Shown here in pieces: positions 12,238-23,599 of a stretch of DNA of 64,000 bases (position 1 is the first letter of the stretch; the number at the start of each line of letters is the position of its first letter). The translations under genes were made by a program, and so were the position numbers. The notes below the pieces were generated by a model. It saw only the letters and a list, made by a program, of their open reading frames with translations, did no database searches and was not told where the DNA came from. The DNA comes from Sphaerolaimus hirsutus (Eukaryota; Nematoda; Chromadorea; Monhysterida; Sphaerolaimidae), in contig OZ038450.1 in NCBI GenBank assembly GCA_964036195.1, positions 5,768,701 through 5,832,700 on the forward strand, written 5' to 3'.

Positions 12238-12406
12238 CGCCAACTCCAGACCCTGTAGAATGTCAAATGTCACGCAATGTGTCAAATGTCATGCAAAATG
12301 CCGCAAAAAACACGAAAAACCGTGCGTTTACCATTTTGAAGGGCATTCTCATGACTTTTGACACTTTGTATGGCATTTGACATTTTACAAAGCTTGGGAC
12401 TGCCCC
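12238..12406. repeat. Family-A MITE
   Basis: Inverted arms AACTCCAGACCCTGTAGAATG and TTTACAAAGCTTGGGACTGC carry the family's TGTCAAATGTCATGCAAA repeats. It is not next to any recognised exon. Confidence 0.7.
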
Positions 12407-12559
12407 CTGGGCCCTATTTTGACATGCAAGGGGTTCATTTAAGCGAAGTAACGAACGGCAACATCCACAAAAAGGTGGGATTCAATTCAAAGTAGGAGGG
12501 TGTGAAAAACAGAGTTGATTAGGGTAAAATTCTGCTAGTGTAAAAGTGAAAATAGAAGT

Positions 12560-12735
12560 GGAGTGTGATAAGTGGTCAACTGACAAGTCGAGTCAAGTCA
12601 AACAGACAACTACACTACAAATCAGTATTTGCGCCATTTATCACCTTTCTTGTCAGTAAGTTGCCACTTTACATGTCACTTAGCACATGCCACTTTTCGT
12701 TCCACTGGTCCACTGGCGGAATTGGCACCTGGTGA
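12560..12735. repeat. Partial MITE related to the MOCS2A intron element
   Basis: Its right end, TTCCACTGGTCCACTGGCGGAATTGGCACC (positions 12699-12728), matches in inverse the start of the MOCS2A intron (GTGCTAATTCCTCCAGTGG). The left end is degraded. Confidence 0.5.
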
Positions 12736-13544
12736 AAATGAGATCTCGTTACGAAGTCACCCAATAAGCATTATTCCCGCGGGCATCGAGCGAAGGACTG
12801 GCTGAAAACTTTTCACCTTGAAATACACAAGTCTCTGAGCAGTGCTGTGACACGTATATAGCTGGGATGTCGGGGGGGGGGGGGAGGGGGTAATACCCCC
12901 CGTTGGAGACCCCTGCGATAACATAACCATAAGACGCATGTACGCATGGAAATGAACTAGCATTACCGCGCAACGTAGCTAACAGAGCGGCTAACTTGTG
13001 TGGCGAACGGAAGCCGGGTTTCCAAGATACGAATTTTAAGCGTCACGAAAGTCCGTAGCGTTCTACGCAGATATATTGTAAACTTAACTGAAACGAATTT
13101 ATGGTTCAACGCGGGGGATACAAGCGTGTAAAAAAGTTTTGCACGCAATTTTTGCGGCAAAAAAAAAACGAATGTAATTTAAGCCGGGCGATCGCCTCTC
13201 GGACGAAACATGATTAACAAATTGTTAGGCCGAAAAATGTTTACAAAATTAGCTTTGAAGGAATATCCAGTAACCATGTTTTCATTTCATGCCGGAAAAA
13301 TTATCTGAAACATACGGCAACCGTCAACACAACCAAGCTGTGTGCCCCGCGGAGTTGTTAAATGCCGGTATTTTTGGAAAGCGTAAAAATGTAAGCGTAA
13401 ATACCTTTTCTAATTTTAGAGTATTTATACTTAACGGTCAAGGTATTTTTAAATAACCAAGGAAGGCGTAAAAAATAGACAACGTAAAAAACTTCATAGT
13501 GTGTTCTAGGCGTTGAATACACATTCACGATAAATCTAAGCTCA

Positions 13545-13781
13545 GGTGCCAGTTCCGCAAATTGAGAAGTGAGAAGTGAAGTGGCAAATGCGAAGTGAAT
13601 TGATAGGAAAATTGGCGAAAGCAAAGTGAAATGGCAAGTAAATTGGCAAAAGCGAAGTAAAAAAAAAGCAACAAAAAAAGCGATTTCCCTTCGCTTTTGC
13701 CAATTTCCTTCTCAATTCACTTCTCACTTCTCATTTCACTTCGCATTTGCCATTTCACTTCTCAAGTTGCGGAACTGGCCC
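13545..13781. repeat. Family-B MITE
   Basis: Palindromic: AGGTGCCAGTTCCGCAAATT at left and TTGCGGAACTGGCCCC at right enclose repeated GAAGTGAGAAGTGAA and its inverse. The ends have the same layout as family A (GGTGCCA, then TTCC). Copies also lie at 32.2, 42.7 and 55.5 kb. Confidence 0.75.
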
Positions 13782-13990
13782 CACGATAATTACATCAGTT
13801 AACAAAATCTACCATAAATCCTCGAAAAATCCCCTGGCAGTTATTTTTCACCAGACTTTTTCCTGGTGTTATTCAAAGGTGTTTTTACGCATTATTTATC
13901 TCAGAATTTTTTAAAATAATATTTTATCCACTATTTTATTGGATGCACTTTAATCGGGTTATTGTTCGGGTAAACATAAATGAGCTTTCG

Positions 13991-14432
13991 CAGGGACGTA
14001 TCCAGGATTTTCGAGCGGGGGGGGGGCTGCTTGTTTACGGGGGGGGCTCAGCCCCCCCCCCCTAAAATTTGACCCTATATAGGGACGGAAAGGCGTTTTG
14101 GCGCTAGCGCCATACAAAGGCGCCACGCCATGGCGCTATTGGCGTTGGCGCCAGCGCCAGGAATCACTTTATATGTATGTAAAAATGCATACATATACAG
14201 TGAAATTCGCAAAAATGTGCTTATTTCCGAGGAAATTGGTTTACAGGAGCCGATCCGCTGAAAATAAAATGCATGGGGAAGTAATTGCGCGCTTGCGCGC
14301 AAATTTTTTAAGAAACGTCGGAAAATATATAGGAAAAGTTGCATTTTCCGGGACTTTTTGGGTCTCACCCCGGGAAGGGGGGGGGGGGCTGCAGCCCCCC
14401 CCCGCCCCCCCCCCCCCCTGAATACGTCCTTG
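13991..14432. mobile_element. hAT-like element, CAGGGACGTATCC family
   Basis: Ends are CAGGGACGTATCCAGG and the inverse, finishing GAATACGTCCTTG. A perfect 8-bp duplication agctttcg lies at 13983-13990 and 14433-14440. Poly-G/poly-C stretches and GGCGCCA-rich arms flank a short core. Other copies: 43.1 and 57.3 kb. Confidence 0.85.
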
Positions 14433-14871
14433 AGCTTTCGCAACTCTCGTGCACTGCTATGTAAACACAGATAATTTCCTCAAAGCTGCAACAGTGGCTA
14501 TAAAATGACTCTGAACACATGTATGCACAGCACGGCATGACAGAAATGCAGGCCTATGGTGTAGACGTTTGGGGAAATTGGGACTATATTTTTGTGTAGG
14601 TGTTGTTAAAGGAGTTCTTTAACATTCCTCGTTTTTGAAATAAAACGTGATTTTTTAAATACACACATTTTAGGCTATAGCCTAAAATGGGGAAATAAAA
14701 ATTAAGGTTTTATTTTGTATTCAGCTGATGCCAATGCTGATGCTTTTTTCAATGAATATATAAATACACAATCATCATCGAGTCACGAAACACATAAGAA
14801 AATACTCAATAGTTGTCGTTTGTACATAAAATGGTTCTTCACCGGAACATTTGCACAAAATCCCCCAAAAA

Positions 14872-14978
14872 CAGACAGTTTGAAAAAACCGGGTATCGCA
14901 CTTGAAAACACACAAACCACCCCAGACAGTTTAAAAAAACCTTGGTATCGCACTTGAAAACACACAAACCACCCCTAA
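14872..14978. repeat. Tandem duplication, about 50-bp unit, two copies
   Basis: GACAGTTTGAAAAAACC...GTATCGCACTTGAAAACACACAAACCACCCC occurs twice in a row with few differences. Confidence 0.6.
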
Positions 14979-14983
14979 TTCCA

Positions 14984-15490
14984 ACTGAGATTGCTACATG
15001 AAACATACAAGCCCATGAAACATACACGCACGCAGTGTTATAGCAATGCATGTGTGCTGCAATGCGTGTACTGATAATTTGATAATTAGAGTAGTGATGA
15101 TTACTATGATTGGCATATTTGCGACTTCTATCAGGTCATACACGAAATATGCTTTTTTCACCAAATAACATGCCATTTTTGTTCAAATTCGATGGAACAA
15201 ATTGATCATATGCATTTAGGGGGATATTCAAGGGGGGTTATTTTTCCTCAGGTGTCTAACAGGGAAATACAGGGTCTAAATCAGTCAAATACGGTACTTT
15301 GTTCCCCGAATAAACACCCCGGGAGTAATATTTCCATTATTTTTATCAACTTTTTACTTGCTTTTCGGTGGGAATTATTAAGAAGTGAGAAGTTATATGA
15401 CGTGTGCACATACATTGCAAAAACACCGCGTCCGTGTACATGGACTTGTATGTTTCATGCACCTGTATGTTTCATGGGATCCTCCCATTC
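14984..15490. repeat. Foldback element with TGTATGTTTCATG repeats
   Basis: The left arm has two ATGAAACATACA motifs, and the right arm has them inverted (TGTATGTTTCATG twice). A family-H-like fragment ending GTCAAATACGGTAC lies in the middle (about 15220-15300). Confidence 0.5.
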
Positions 15491-15561
15491 CAACTTAATG
15501 CAGAGCGACGGCATGTAACAAGTTTCCTTGTTGCATTTCAACGACATGAAGCTTGTATTTA

Positions 15562-16898
15562 CATGGTCCGGCTGAAAAGTCCCCGGGCAGTGCTCGCCAT
15601 TCGCGCTAGGGGTAAGCTACGGTCATCAAATGTAGACAGGTTAAGATATCAGGTGTTTTGAGTTTTCACCCAAAATTTCACCCCTCTAGCTCCACCCATT
15701 GCAGAACTGTGGGGGTTACAATTTCGGTCATTTTGTACTGATGTATACAAATGGCACTCTAGCTCAATGCTGCTTTAAGTTGTGATCATGAAACTTTGGC
15801 TAGTGTAAGCCACCAGTGTTGGCAATGTGCCAGCACTAACCAACATTAGTTATGATATCATAAGCCTAGTGTTGTAGTCACACTACATTACACACTATTC
15901 CTTACTTCTACTTTGTATTCAATTCTAAGTAGGTTTTGAGTGATTAGTCTGAACCGTTAACTTTTATGTTTCAACCAATCTTGAGTAGTGACCACTTGGG
16001 CGTTTAGGTCAGTTGCTCATTGACTCATTTTCCCTCATCATTCATGTTCCCTTCGGGGGGTGACCATCTATGAATATGAGATGCTAAAACTTTGAGACCC
16101 GTGTTTCTGAGCGACGTTCCACCAAAATGCAACAACACCACATCTCAAACACAAATATCCTCCCGTTGTTGGCTTTGTGGACTTGGCTTCGCCTCTTGCC
16201 CAAGGTCCACATGCCAATCCAGCTGAAACTCACTGCACGTTTCTCATCTGTGTGCCACGGACTCGGTACGCAGTCAGCCCCATTTCCCATGTGCACAACA
16301 CTAGTTCATATTGTCATTACTGTCACTACCAAATTCATCATTCTGCCTCTCCTTCTCAAAAAGTGGTTAATACAGGATGCATTTTGCATGCACACTGCTG
16401 TTGAACACAGGTAATGTGTCCACTACAGATTAGTAATAAAACAAAGGGAAATTTTAAACACATAACTTACTGCACATTTCAAAACAACATTAAAATCACT
16501 GCATTACATACAACATGATCTTAGATGATCACAAAAACATCCATCACAGTTCCCACGTTTCTTGCACATCACCCTGATCTGCATATTAATTTTACCTTAA
16601 TAGCAATGTTGATTAGTGTTGAATATTATCAGCACATTACCAACACTGGTGGCTTACACTAGCCAAAGTTTCATGATCACAACTTAAAGCAGCGTTGAGC
16701 TAGAGCACCATTTGTACATCAGTACAAAATGACCGAAATTGTAACCCCCACAGTTCCGGAGTGGGTGAAGCTAGAGGATTGAAATTTTGGGTGGTAACTC
16801 AAAACACCTGATATCTTAACCTGTCAAAATTTTATGACCGTAGCTGACCCTTAGTGCGAATGGCGAGCACTGCCCGGGGACTTTTCAGCCGGACCATG
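15562..16898. mobile_element. Mariner-like element with about 277-bp terminal inverted repeats
   Basis: The left arm (15562-15838) and right arm (about 16622-16898) are inverted copies starting CATGGTCCGGCTGAAAAGTC, close to mariner ends of the GGTTGGCTGATAAGTCCCC type. TA precedes the left end; the right flank is AA, so the TA duplication is not intact. The interior (15840-16620) holds only short broken frames, with a Cys/His-rich stretch near 16150-16290, and no readable transposase. I infer a non-autonomous or decayed copy. Confidence 0.65.
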
Positions 16899-17052
16899 AA
16901 CATGCCGCACAAAATGTACATAAGTACACAAATACTTATGTAATCAATGAGCTCGGAAGACTAAGGTTGCACGCGGGCCTAAATTGCAAATAGGATGTAT
17001 AAAAAATTATCGTGGATGCTCAAATGATGGGTGATGGACAAGAATATAACCA

Positions 17053-17190
17053 GGTGCCACTCCCAGACCCTGTAAAATACCAAATGCCATGCAAAGTGTC
17101 AAAAGTCACATAAAATGCTAAAAATTGGATTTTACGTGACTTTTGACACTTTGCATGACATTGACATTTTACAGGGTCTGGGACTGCCCT
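17053..17190. repeat. Family-A MITE
   Basis: Ends GGTGCCACTCCCAGACC and GGTCTGGGACTGCCC, with a short central palindrome. It is oriented with the GGTGCC end at left, opposite to the copies used as introns by minus-strand genes. Confidence 0.75.
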
Positions 17191-18990
17191 CTGGGCCCCT
17201 CCCACCGCTTAAGGTTCAGACATAACAGATGCCTGGAATGGCTGTTTTTTACAGTGATTTTGTACGTAGTATGCAAAAATGTATAGAAAAATATAAAAAA
17301 AATTGAAAGTAGATCGCCCAAGCCCAACATTGAGAAAGGATATCGAGATATCGAAAATTGAGTAGTTCTTCGCGCAGTTGAATGTCGACATGCCGGTGAT
17401 AACTGAAAAATAGAAGTGGACGCAATAGGTAAGTCTCTCCAAAAAGGTACAGGTAAAAGTTATAAAAATACTTTGATGGTGATATGAGTGGTGATACTTT
17501 GATAATGGATTACAGACACCGATTCGGATTCGAGTGAGATAACAGATCCAAATACTTTCTGGAAAATAAATTTCATGGTGGGCTAAATATTTACATTGCA
17601 TTATTTACATATATAGATAAATCTGCATTTTCGATGAGTATTTATTTTCCATTAGATCACTAGAAAATTAAACTATGCACGCAAAGCGAAAGTTTAATGG
17701 GAAAATTATCCTGAAAAATAAAATGAAAAATGTGAACTCGGCGGATCGCAAAGTATGCGCCAAAAATAACTTATGTCTTAGTCGATAAAGCGCGAGCGGG
17801 GTACATAAACGCAACAAAAGATAAGTGTTTAAAAAAGGAAAAAGCGTATATATGTTTCGCGCTTGAAATCATGTTTCCTTTTCAAAACACTTCATTTTAT
17901 TAATGATGACGTCATTATGGAGTGTTTCATCCAGAAAACTGCATAGCATGCTTGTCGGCGGAGCATAAACACAGTGTGAACTTGATAGCACAAGAAAGCT
18001 TCAATTGACACTGCATAGCAGCGATAAGGATGCAAATGTCAGCTAAGAAATGTGACGCTAGCCTGGCGCGAGCAAATGAGTTATCATTTTACACCCCTAC
18101 GATGTACATAGATAAATACATAAATACGATGCATAGGCAGCCGCAACGCTTGAATCGAGGCAAATGAACTGCGCTGCACCGCCTGGGCCGTGTCCCAAAT
18201 TGTGAAGAATAAATACATGTTCATAAACATATCGAGCCAAAGACAGGGTCCAAATTGGGTTGGAAGGATAGTGCTTTTCGTCATCGATACTGATCAAATT
18301 GAACGCTATGTTACCATATTTTGATGAATAAGGTGCCATAGGTCACTGTTACACGAGAACGCACCCATACTGAGAAGAGCTTTGCATGTGAGATGAGCAG
18401 AAAAAACATAATTATTGTATTTTTTGGGATGAAATTGGTAGATTACACAGTAGTGTGTAGTCTGCAGACTAAATTCGTTTCGTTGGAATCCCATTACAAA
18501 TTTGGATAGCTATATGGATAAAATTTGAAATTGTAATTTTTTAAAATTTATTCTCAAAGTATTTGTCAACATCATGTGCTATGTTGATGCATTGTGTTAA
18601 TCTAGAACTAGGCCCTGGGAAGGTGTCAAATGTTCCACTTAGGGATTCCCCCGTTAAGGAAATGCTTCCGCGCAATGAAATAGGCGACTTTGACGTCAAA
18701 AAGACCTCAGTAGCACCATCCATCCACTGAGACCCTATCAATGAAATCCATCAAGAACCCCAGGCAATTAAACGTACCATAATGGCAATTTTATGTGCAC
18801 TGCTGAATGAATCGGGCAGAATGTAGAATACTTAATTGTCGGATTTAATCGTTTGAGTGAAAGGCTTTTAAATGTTGGGAATTTAATATCAATGTAAGCC
18901 TGGTATTTATTGATGTGATATTCCAATCTGATTTTTTCAAAGATTAAATTTAATTTTTGGCAGAAAGTAAAAAACCTTTCACTCAATACA
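17191..18990. other. No gene seen; one decayed family-K element
   Basis: AT-rich. Positions 17735-17968 look like a degraded, reversed family-K element (CGGCGGATCGCAAAGTATGCG at one end, GCATAGCATGCTTGTCGGCGG at the other). Otherwise I see nothing. Confidence 0.4.
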
Positions 18991-19020
18991 AATACGTCTA
19001 ACAAAGGAGTCCGGCAAAAA

Positions 19021-19936
19021 TTACCACACCGGTAAATGTGAAACTTTACCGTACTGTACAAGAAAATGTGAAACTTTGACGCACCGTAACGGTAAATGTG
19101 AATATTCGCCGTACCTAGGGTTCAAACGATATATCGTATCGAATATCGGATATCGACCATTTTTTAATATCGAATATCGATATCGAAAATTTTGAAAAAA
19201 TATCGAATATCGAATATCGATATCGAAAATTTTGAAAAAAATCGAATATCGATATCGAATATCGACCATTTTTTTCGATATATCGAACCTGTATTGTTTC
19301 CCCAAATTTACTTTTCATTTTCATTTTGAGATGTTTATGGTTGATCTGATGTGCTTATAGTATTGTATTTGATGAATAAAAGTACAGTATTTATAATGTC
19401 ATTGTTGTTGGAGTGCTAAATTTGAAGCCAGAAAACGCTGATATACTTTTTTTTTGCAACATGCCCTTGAGCAATTAGGTTAGGATGAACTGTAATATCT
19501 ACCAATTGTTATTTGTCTGATACACTTTGATTCATCATGTTTTTCTTCTATTTTCTACCATTGAGTGATGTAAAGCTTGTTAAAATCACTTGTACCATTC
19601 AAATTTCAGTAAAGAGATGATTAAACATGTGTGCAACCACATGAAAATACAATATGCCACTTGAAATATGCCTTGCTATACCAAAAGCATATCGCAATAT
19701 CGAATATCGACCATTTTTCAATATCGAATATCGAATATCGATATCGAGGTTCCATATCGTATCGATATCGAATATCGAGTTTCAGAAAAAAATATCGAAT
19801 ATCGATATCGAAAAATTTAAAAAAATATCGAATATCGATATCGAAAAGTCATATCGTTTGAACCCTAGCCGTACCGTAACGGTAAACGTGAAACTTCATT
19901 CTACCACACCGGCAAATGTCACCAGTCAAAAGGTCT
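19021..19936. repeat. ACCGTAACGGTAAA element, host of the next insertion
   Basis: Both sides of the 19.1-kb hAT insertion carry ACCGTAACGGTAAA and GGTAAATGTGAAAC motifs and ACCACACCGG ends, indicating one earlier element split in two. It resembles the small element at 55.8 kb. Confidence 0.5.
19116..19867. mobile_element. hAT-like element with ATATCG satellite interior
   Basis: Ends are TAGGGTTCAAACGATATATC and the inverse, ending CGTTTGAACCCTA. A perfect 8-bp duplication gccgtacc lies at 19108-19115 and 19868-19875. The two arms are AATATCGATATCGA arrays around a unique core of about 400 bp (19290-19690). Confidence 0.85.
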
Positions 19937-19996
19937 ACCGTACCGCTTACCAGTAATCCCCGACCCACCCCCTCGATCACCCCCCCCCACACGCAC

Positions 19997-20160
19997 CTGA
20001 TCGCCGGGCCAGCCCTTATTCACACCGGGACCGATAACATTGCACAGTCTTGACAAACGGTCGACCTGCGCGTCGAGCGAGCGCTGCGGCCCCACGGTCC
20101 GGTGCTGCTTCGATAGGGGCGACTCGTGCCGCGGAGTTGACACGTACGATTGCGGTTGAG
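19997..20160 (-). CDS. Coding exon of unidentified Ser/Arg/Pro-rich gene
   Basis: The sense strand shows CACTCTCAG acceptor and CAG|GTGCGT donor around 164 nt, with 2 nt completing the previous codon. It reads QPQSYVSTPRHESPLSKQ, then HRTVGPQRSLDAQVDRLS, then RLCNVIGPGVNKGWPGDQ. GC-rich codons and clean splice signals support a real exon. Its entry phase fits the micro-exon at 27574-27588. I do not recognise the family and found no exon after it before AMPK gamma. Confidence 0.65.
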
Positions 20161-20298
20161 CTGAGAGTGGGAGGGGGGTTGATTGAGGGAGGGGCGTTTG
20201 GGGGGGTTATGTTGACGGTGGTTTGGCAATTGGGTTCGGTGACGGTGGAATGGGGTATATTTTGATTATCTATTTTTATGAAACCAATGATTTTATGA

Positions 20299-20515
20299 TG
20301 TAGGCTCCCTGGCCATGTAAACCGGGCGGACATGTAATTATACCCGGCGGTCATGTAGACCCATGTATATGATGAGAAATCTTTACTCATAATATTTTGA
20401 CTTTATTCAAGCAATATTTTCAGTTTATAAAGTGAAAGGTGACAAAAACCGTCAAAAATAGACATTTTTGACGCTACATGGCCAGCGGGATTATATGGCC
20501 GCCGGCACAGGGTCC
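20299..20515. repeat. Inverted repeat with CATGTAAACCGGGCGG/GGCCATGTA motifs
   Basis: GGCTCCCTGGCCATGTAAAC at left pairs loosely with TATATGGCCGCCGGCACAGGG at right, around an AT-rich centre. It is probably a MITE of its own family. Confidence 0.4.
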
Positions 20516-21237
20516 CCGTGAACTAAAATGCTTGATGACAGGTCTTTCAGTTGACAGCTAGGTTCAGTTGATTGGCAGTCAACTGGTATGTAGGCACATT
20601 CAAACAGCATAATCGTGAATGGATAGGTGCAAATATTTACGTGAGAACAAAAAATCAGCCAAAAAATTGCTCTACATTTTTCTAAATGTCAGCGCCGGGC
20701 GCAAAGCCAGAGCACCATACCCGATTGCCAAATGTGGGGAAAATTACAAAAACTGAATTTTCGCCGGAAAGAGCCAAAGAGCACGACAATGATAATAATT
20801 AATCAATTGATGAAACATACATACATAATTTACGGGCGTTCGAACGACGCAGGAAACAGAACAATAACACGACAAATGCCAGCAAAATCCAATAAGATGG
20901 ATCGACCAATCTATCAGCCATCGTTTTTTCTTGTTATTTATTGCAGGCTCAAAATTTGCAACAGAAAATTTGAGCTGGGACGTAAAATTGATAGACCCTA
21001 ATTTCGCCCAAAGCGCATACCTACTTAACTTAAAATTATTTATGTACCTAATCGCCGAAAACCATGTAACATAGATATTTTCGCGCGGCACATGAAGCAG
21101 TCAAAATCGGTAGCCGCACCTCGTACTTTATCAATATTTTAACCACCTGATTTTGAACGAAGTGTAACGATTTATTTTATTCTGGGGTCATGACTGCGCT
21201 ATCCGACAGATCAGTCGATAAAATGCAACGTTCAGAG

Positions 21238-21578
21238 GGCAGTCCCAGACCCTGTAAAATGTCAAGTGTCATGCAAAGTGTCAAAAGTCATGGAAAATGG
21301 CCAGTAAAATGGCAAACGTACGTTTGTCATTTTACCGGGCATTTTACATGACTTTTGACACCGAGCATGACATTTGCCATTTGACAGGCTCTTGGACTGG
21401 TACCAGAGGCAGTCCCAAGCCCGGTTAAGTGTAAAGTAAACTGTCAATTGTCGTGACAAATGGAAAGTGTCAATTGTCACGCAGTATTGAGTAATAAATT
21501 TTCTTGTTTCTTGTTTGGCTGACATTTCACATCACACTTGACACTTTACTTAATACTTTTCACAGATTGGGACTGCCA
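21238..21578. repeat. Two adjacent family-A MITEs
   Basis: The first copy is 21238-21402 (GGCAGTCCCAGACCC... CTTGGACTGGTACC). The second, of the AGTCCCAAGCCC subfamily, is 21408-21578. They are separated only by AGAGG, a duplicate of the CAGAG left of the first copy. Confidence 0.65.
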
Positions 21579-22056
21579 CCTGGACGTATTTACTGACAAC
21601 TGAAATCAGTGCACAACTACGCCAACAATTTCACGCACGGACAAACTTCGATCCAAATTTCATTCAAATGCGTGCGCGACAGCAGAAATGTCCGCACGCT
21701 GGTGATAAACGAATTTCCATGCGTCGAAACACGTTCACTTTGTAAAATATTTCGCCACTACTTTACAAAAACGAGGGGGAAAATGGCGAAACGGGGAACA
21801 AAAAAAAACTACTGATATTTTTTTGCGCTAGAAACACATCACACACAATGCCTATTATTTACGCGGTCGTCAAGTAGTAGCGAGTGCATTTGCATATTCA
21901 GGGTTGTTTAGTTACCACAAAAAACGTATTTCATGTGCATACATGCATAAATGTCTACTAAAAGCACAGACGTGCACAAATGAATCGATGGTAGTCATGC
22001 GGACTTGGCACCGGGTCAAACGAGCTGCGTAAAGACAGTTGGTACAAAGATGCAAA

Positions 22057-22891
22057 TAGGGTTCGCCGATGTTTTTTTTTAAACATTTTTTTAAAAACTT
22101 CAAAATTGCAAAATTTCACACACAAATTGACATTGGTGGTTGTTTTCATTGGTTTTGTTGCATTTTTAGTATCAAAACATCCATTTCTATGTGCTACCAT
22201 GGGTGAATAAGCCGACATAAAGAGCCGGCTAATATAATTGAGCTTTTGATGACATCTGGATTCCATCAATTCTATCTCACTCCCCAAGCACAGTTGGGCC
22301 AGGTGGTCTGGTGTGAAGTTGCCCCCAGGTGTTTACTACATGCACCCCTGGGGGGACCCCTGTGGCTGCTCTGATGTAGCCACAGGGGTCCCCCCAGGGG
22401 TGGATGTAGTAAACACCTGGGGGCAACTCCACACAAACCACTTGGCCCAACTGTGCTTGGGGAGTGAGATAGAATTGATGGAATCCAGATGCCATCAAAA
22501 GCTCAATTATATTAGCCGGCACTTTATGTTGCTGTAATATATAATATTGAGGTAATGTGCTTCCATGTACCTCCACAGTGTGTAACTTCACTCCCAAAGT
22601 AACAACCTCCTTTTATAACTTTGTTTGATCACCATTCCGTGCCAAACTTTACCTGAAGTCACAAACATTCGACTATAAGGCGATATACGAACAATATGTC
22701 GACGAAAAATGGATATTTTTGACACAAATCACCACTTATAATGCTATCCCATGGCTCCACAGCCATTATATGGTCATATTTAACATCACAGAGTATTGCC
22801 AGTGTCTGATATACCTATATATGTTGACACTAGGTCATTTTTTTTTTTTAAAAAACATCGAGTTAAAAAAAAACGTTTTTTTCCAACCCTA
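22057..22891. mobile_element. hAT-like element, TAGGGTTG family, reverse orientation, carrying a MITE
   Basis: Ends TAGGGTTCGCCGATG and TTTTTTCCAACCCTA. A perfect 8-bp duplication gatgcaaa lies at 22049-22056 and 22892-22899. It contains the palindromic MITE at 22220-22524. Confidence 0.85.
22220..22524. mobile_element. Palindromic MITE with TA target duplication
   Basis: A near-perfect 305-bp hairpin with ends AAGAGCCGGCTAATATAATT and the inverse AATTATATTAGCCGGCACTT, inserted at TA (22218-22219, 22525-22526). The uninterrupted sites in the related 11.0- and 51.1-kb elements confirm the insertion point (GACATATGTT or GACATATGAC). The TA target suggests a Tc1/mariner-type MITE. Confidence 0.85.
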
Positions 22892-23071
22892 GATGCAAAT
22901 ACATGTTCTCTGGGTTTTTTTTGACGGTGGTCTTATTCGAGGATGGTGCATCGTGGGGATTTCACGCACATATTTACACAGGCCATTTTCTGGGAGTTGA
23001 CGATTTTTAGGTAATAGATAGCTAACACAAACAACATCGAAAAGTGGCCGCAATTGCGTTTTGGCGCTACA

Positions 23072-23265
23072 CACGGTGGCAGTCAACTGGTTACCATTTC
23101 AGTTCAGATTTTAGTTGACTGGTCACAGAACAATTTTCACACAAGTCCACATGCGGCAACTTGGAAAAGGAATTTTTATAGGCAAATATGTTCATTTGAT
23201 TATCGCTCCGCGGTCCATCAACTAAAATCTAAATGGGCTTTTGAAGCGACTATTCCATAACATAA
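23072..23265. repeat. Family-C-related MITE with CAACTAAAATCT arms
   Basis: GTCAACTGGTTACCATTTCAG and CAGATTTTAGTTGACTGG at left recur inverted as CCATCAACTAAAATCTAAATG at right. The copy at 59.5 kb has the same layout. Confidence 0.5.
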
Positions 23266-23409
23266 AGATATTAAAGAACATTTAAGAGAAAATTACAAAA
23301 CTCCAATTCACAAGCGTGCGAAGCATCCAAAACATTCTCAAACATGGAGGGATTTATTTGAGAGTTTCTGGTAAAGTACTTATAAAAAAGGAACCAGTTA
23401 CATGAGCCT

Positions 23410-23581
23410 GGTGCCACTCCCAGAGCCTGTAAAAAGCCGTGTAAAATGTAAAATGTCATGCAAACTGTCAAAAGTCATGGAAAATGCTCTGGAAAATGGG
23501 TTTGGCATTTTGCATGGCATTTTCCATGACCTCTGACACTTTGCATGACATTTGACAATTTACAGTGTCTGGGACTGCCCC
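23410..23581. repeat. Family-A MITE
   Basis: Ends GGTGCCACTCCCAGAGCC and TGTCTGGGACTGCCCC, flanked by CCTGG on both sides. Confidence 0.75.
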
Positions 23582-23599
23582 CTGGAAGGGATAGACGAA

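Noticed and set aside
15404-15661. Open frame containing YMVRLKSPRAVLAI-ARGKLR, also seen at 60925-61020
   Set aside because: The shared peptide is the translation of a transposon terminal repeat (TACATGGTC...GGTAAGCTACGG), not a protein domain.
19631-19861. Frames rich in ISNIDIE / YRYSIFD
   Set aside because: Translations of the ATATCG satellite; no gene.
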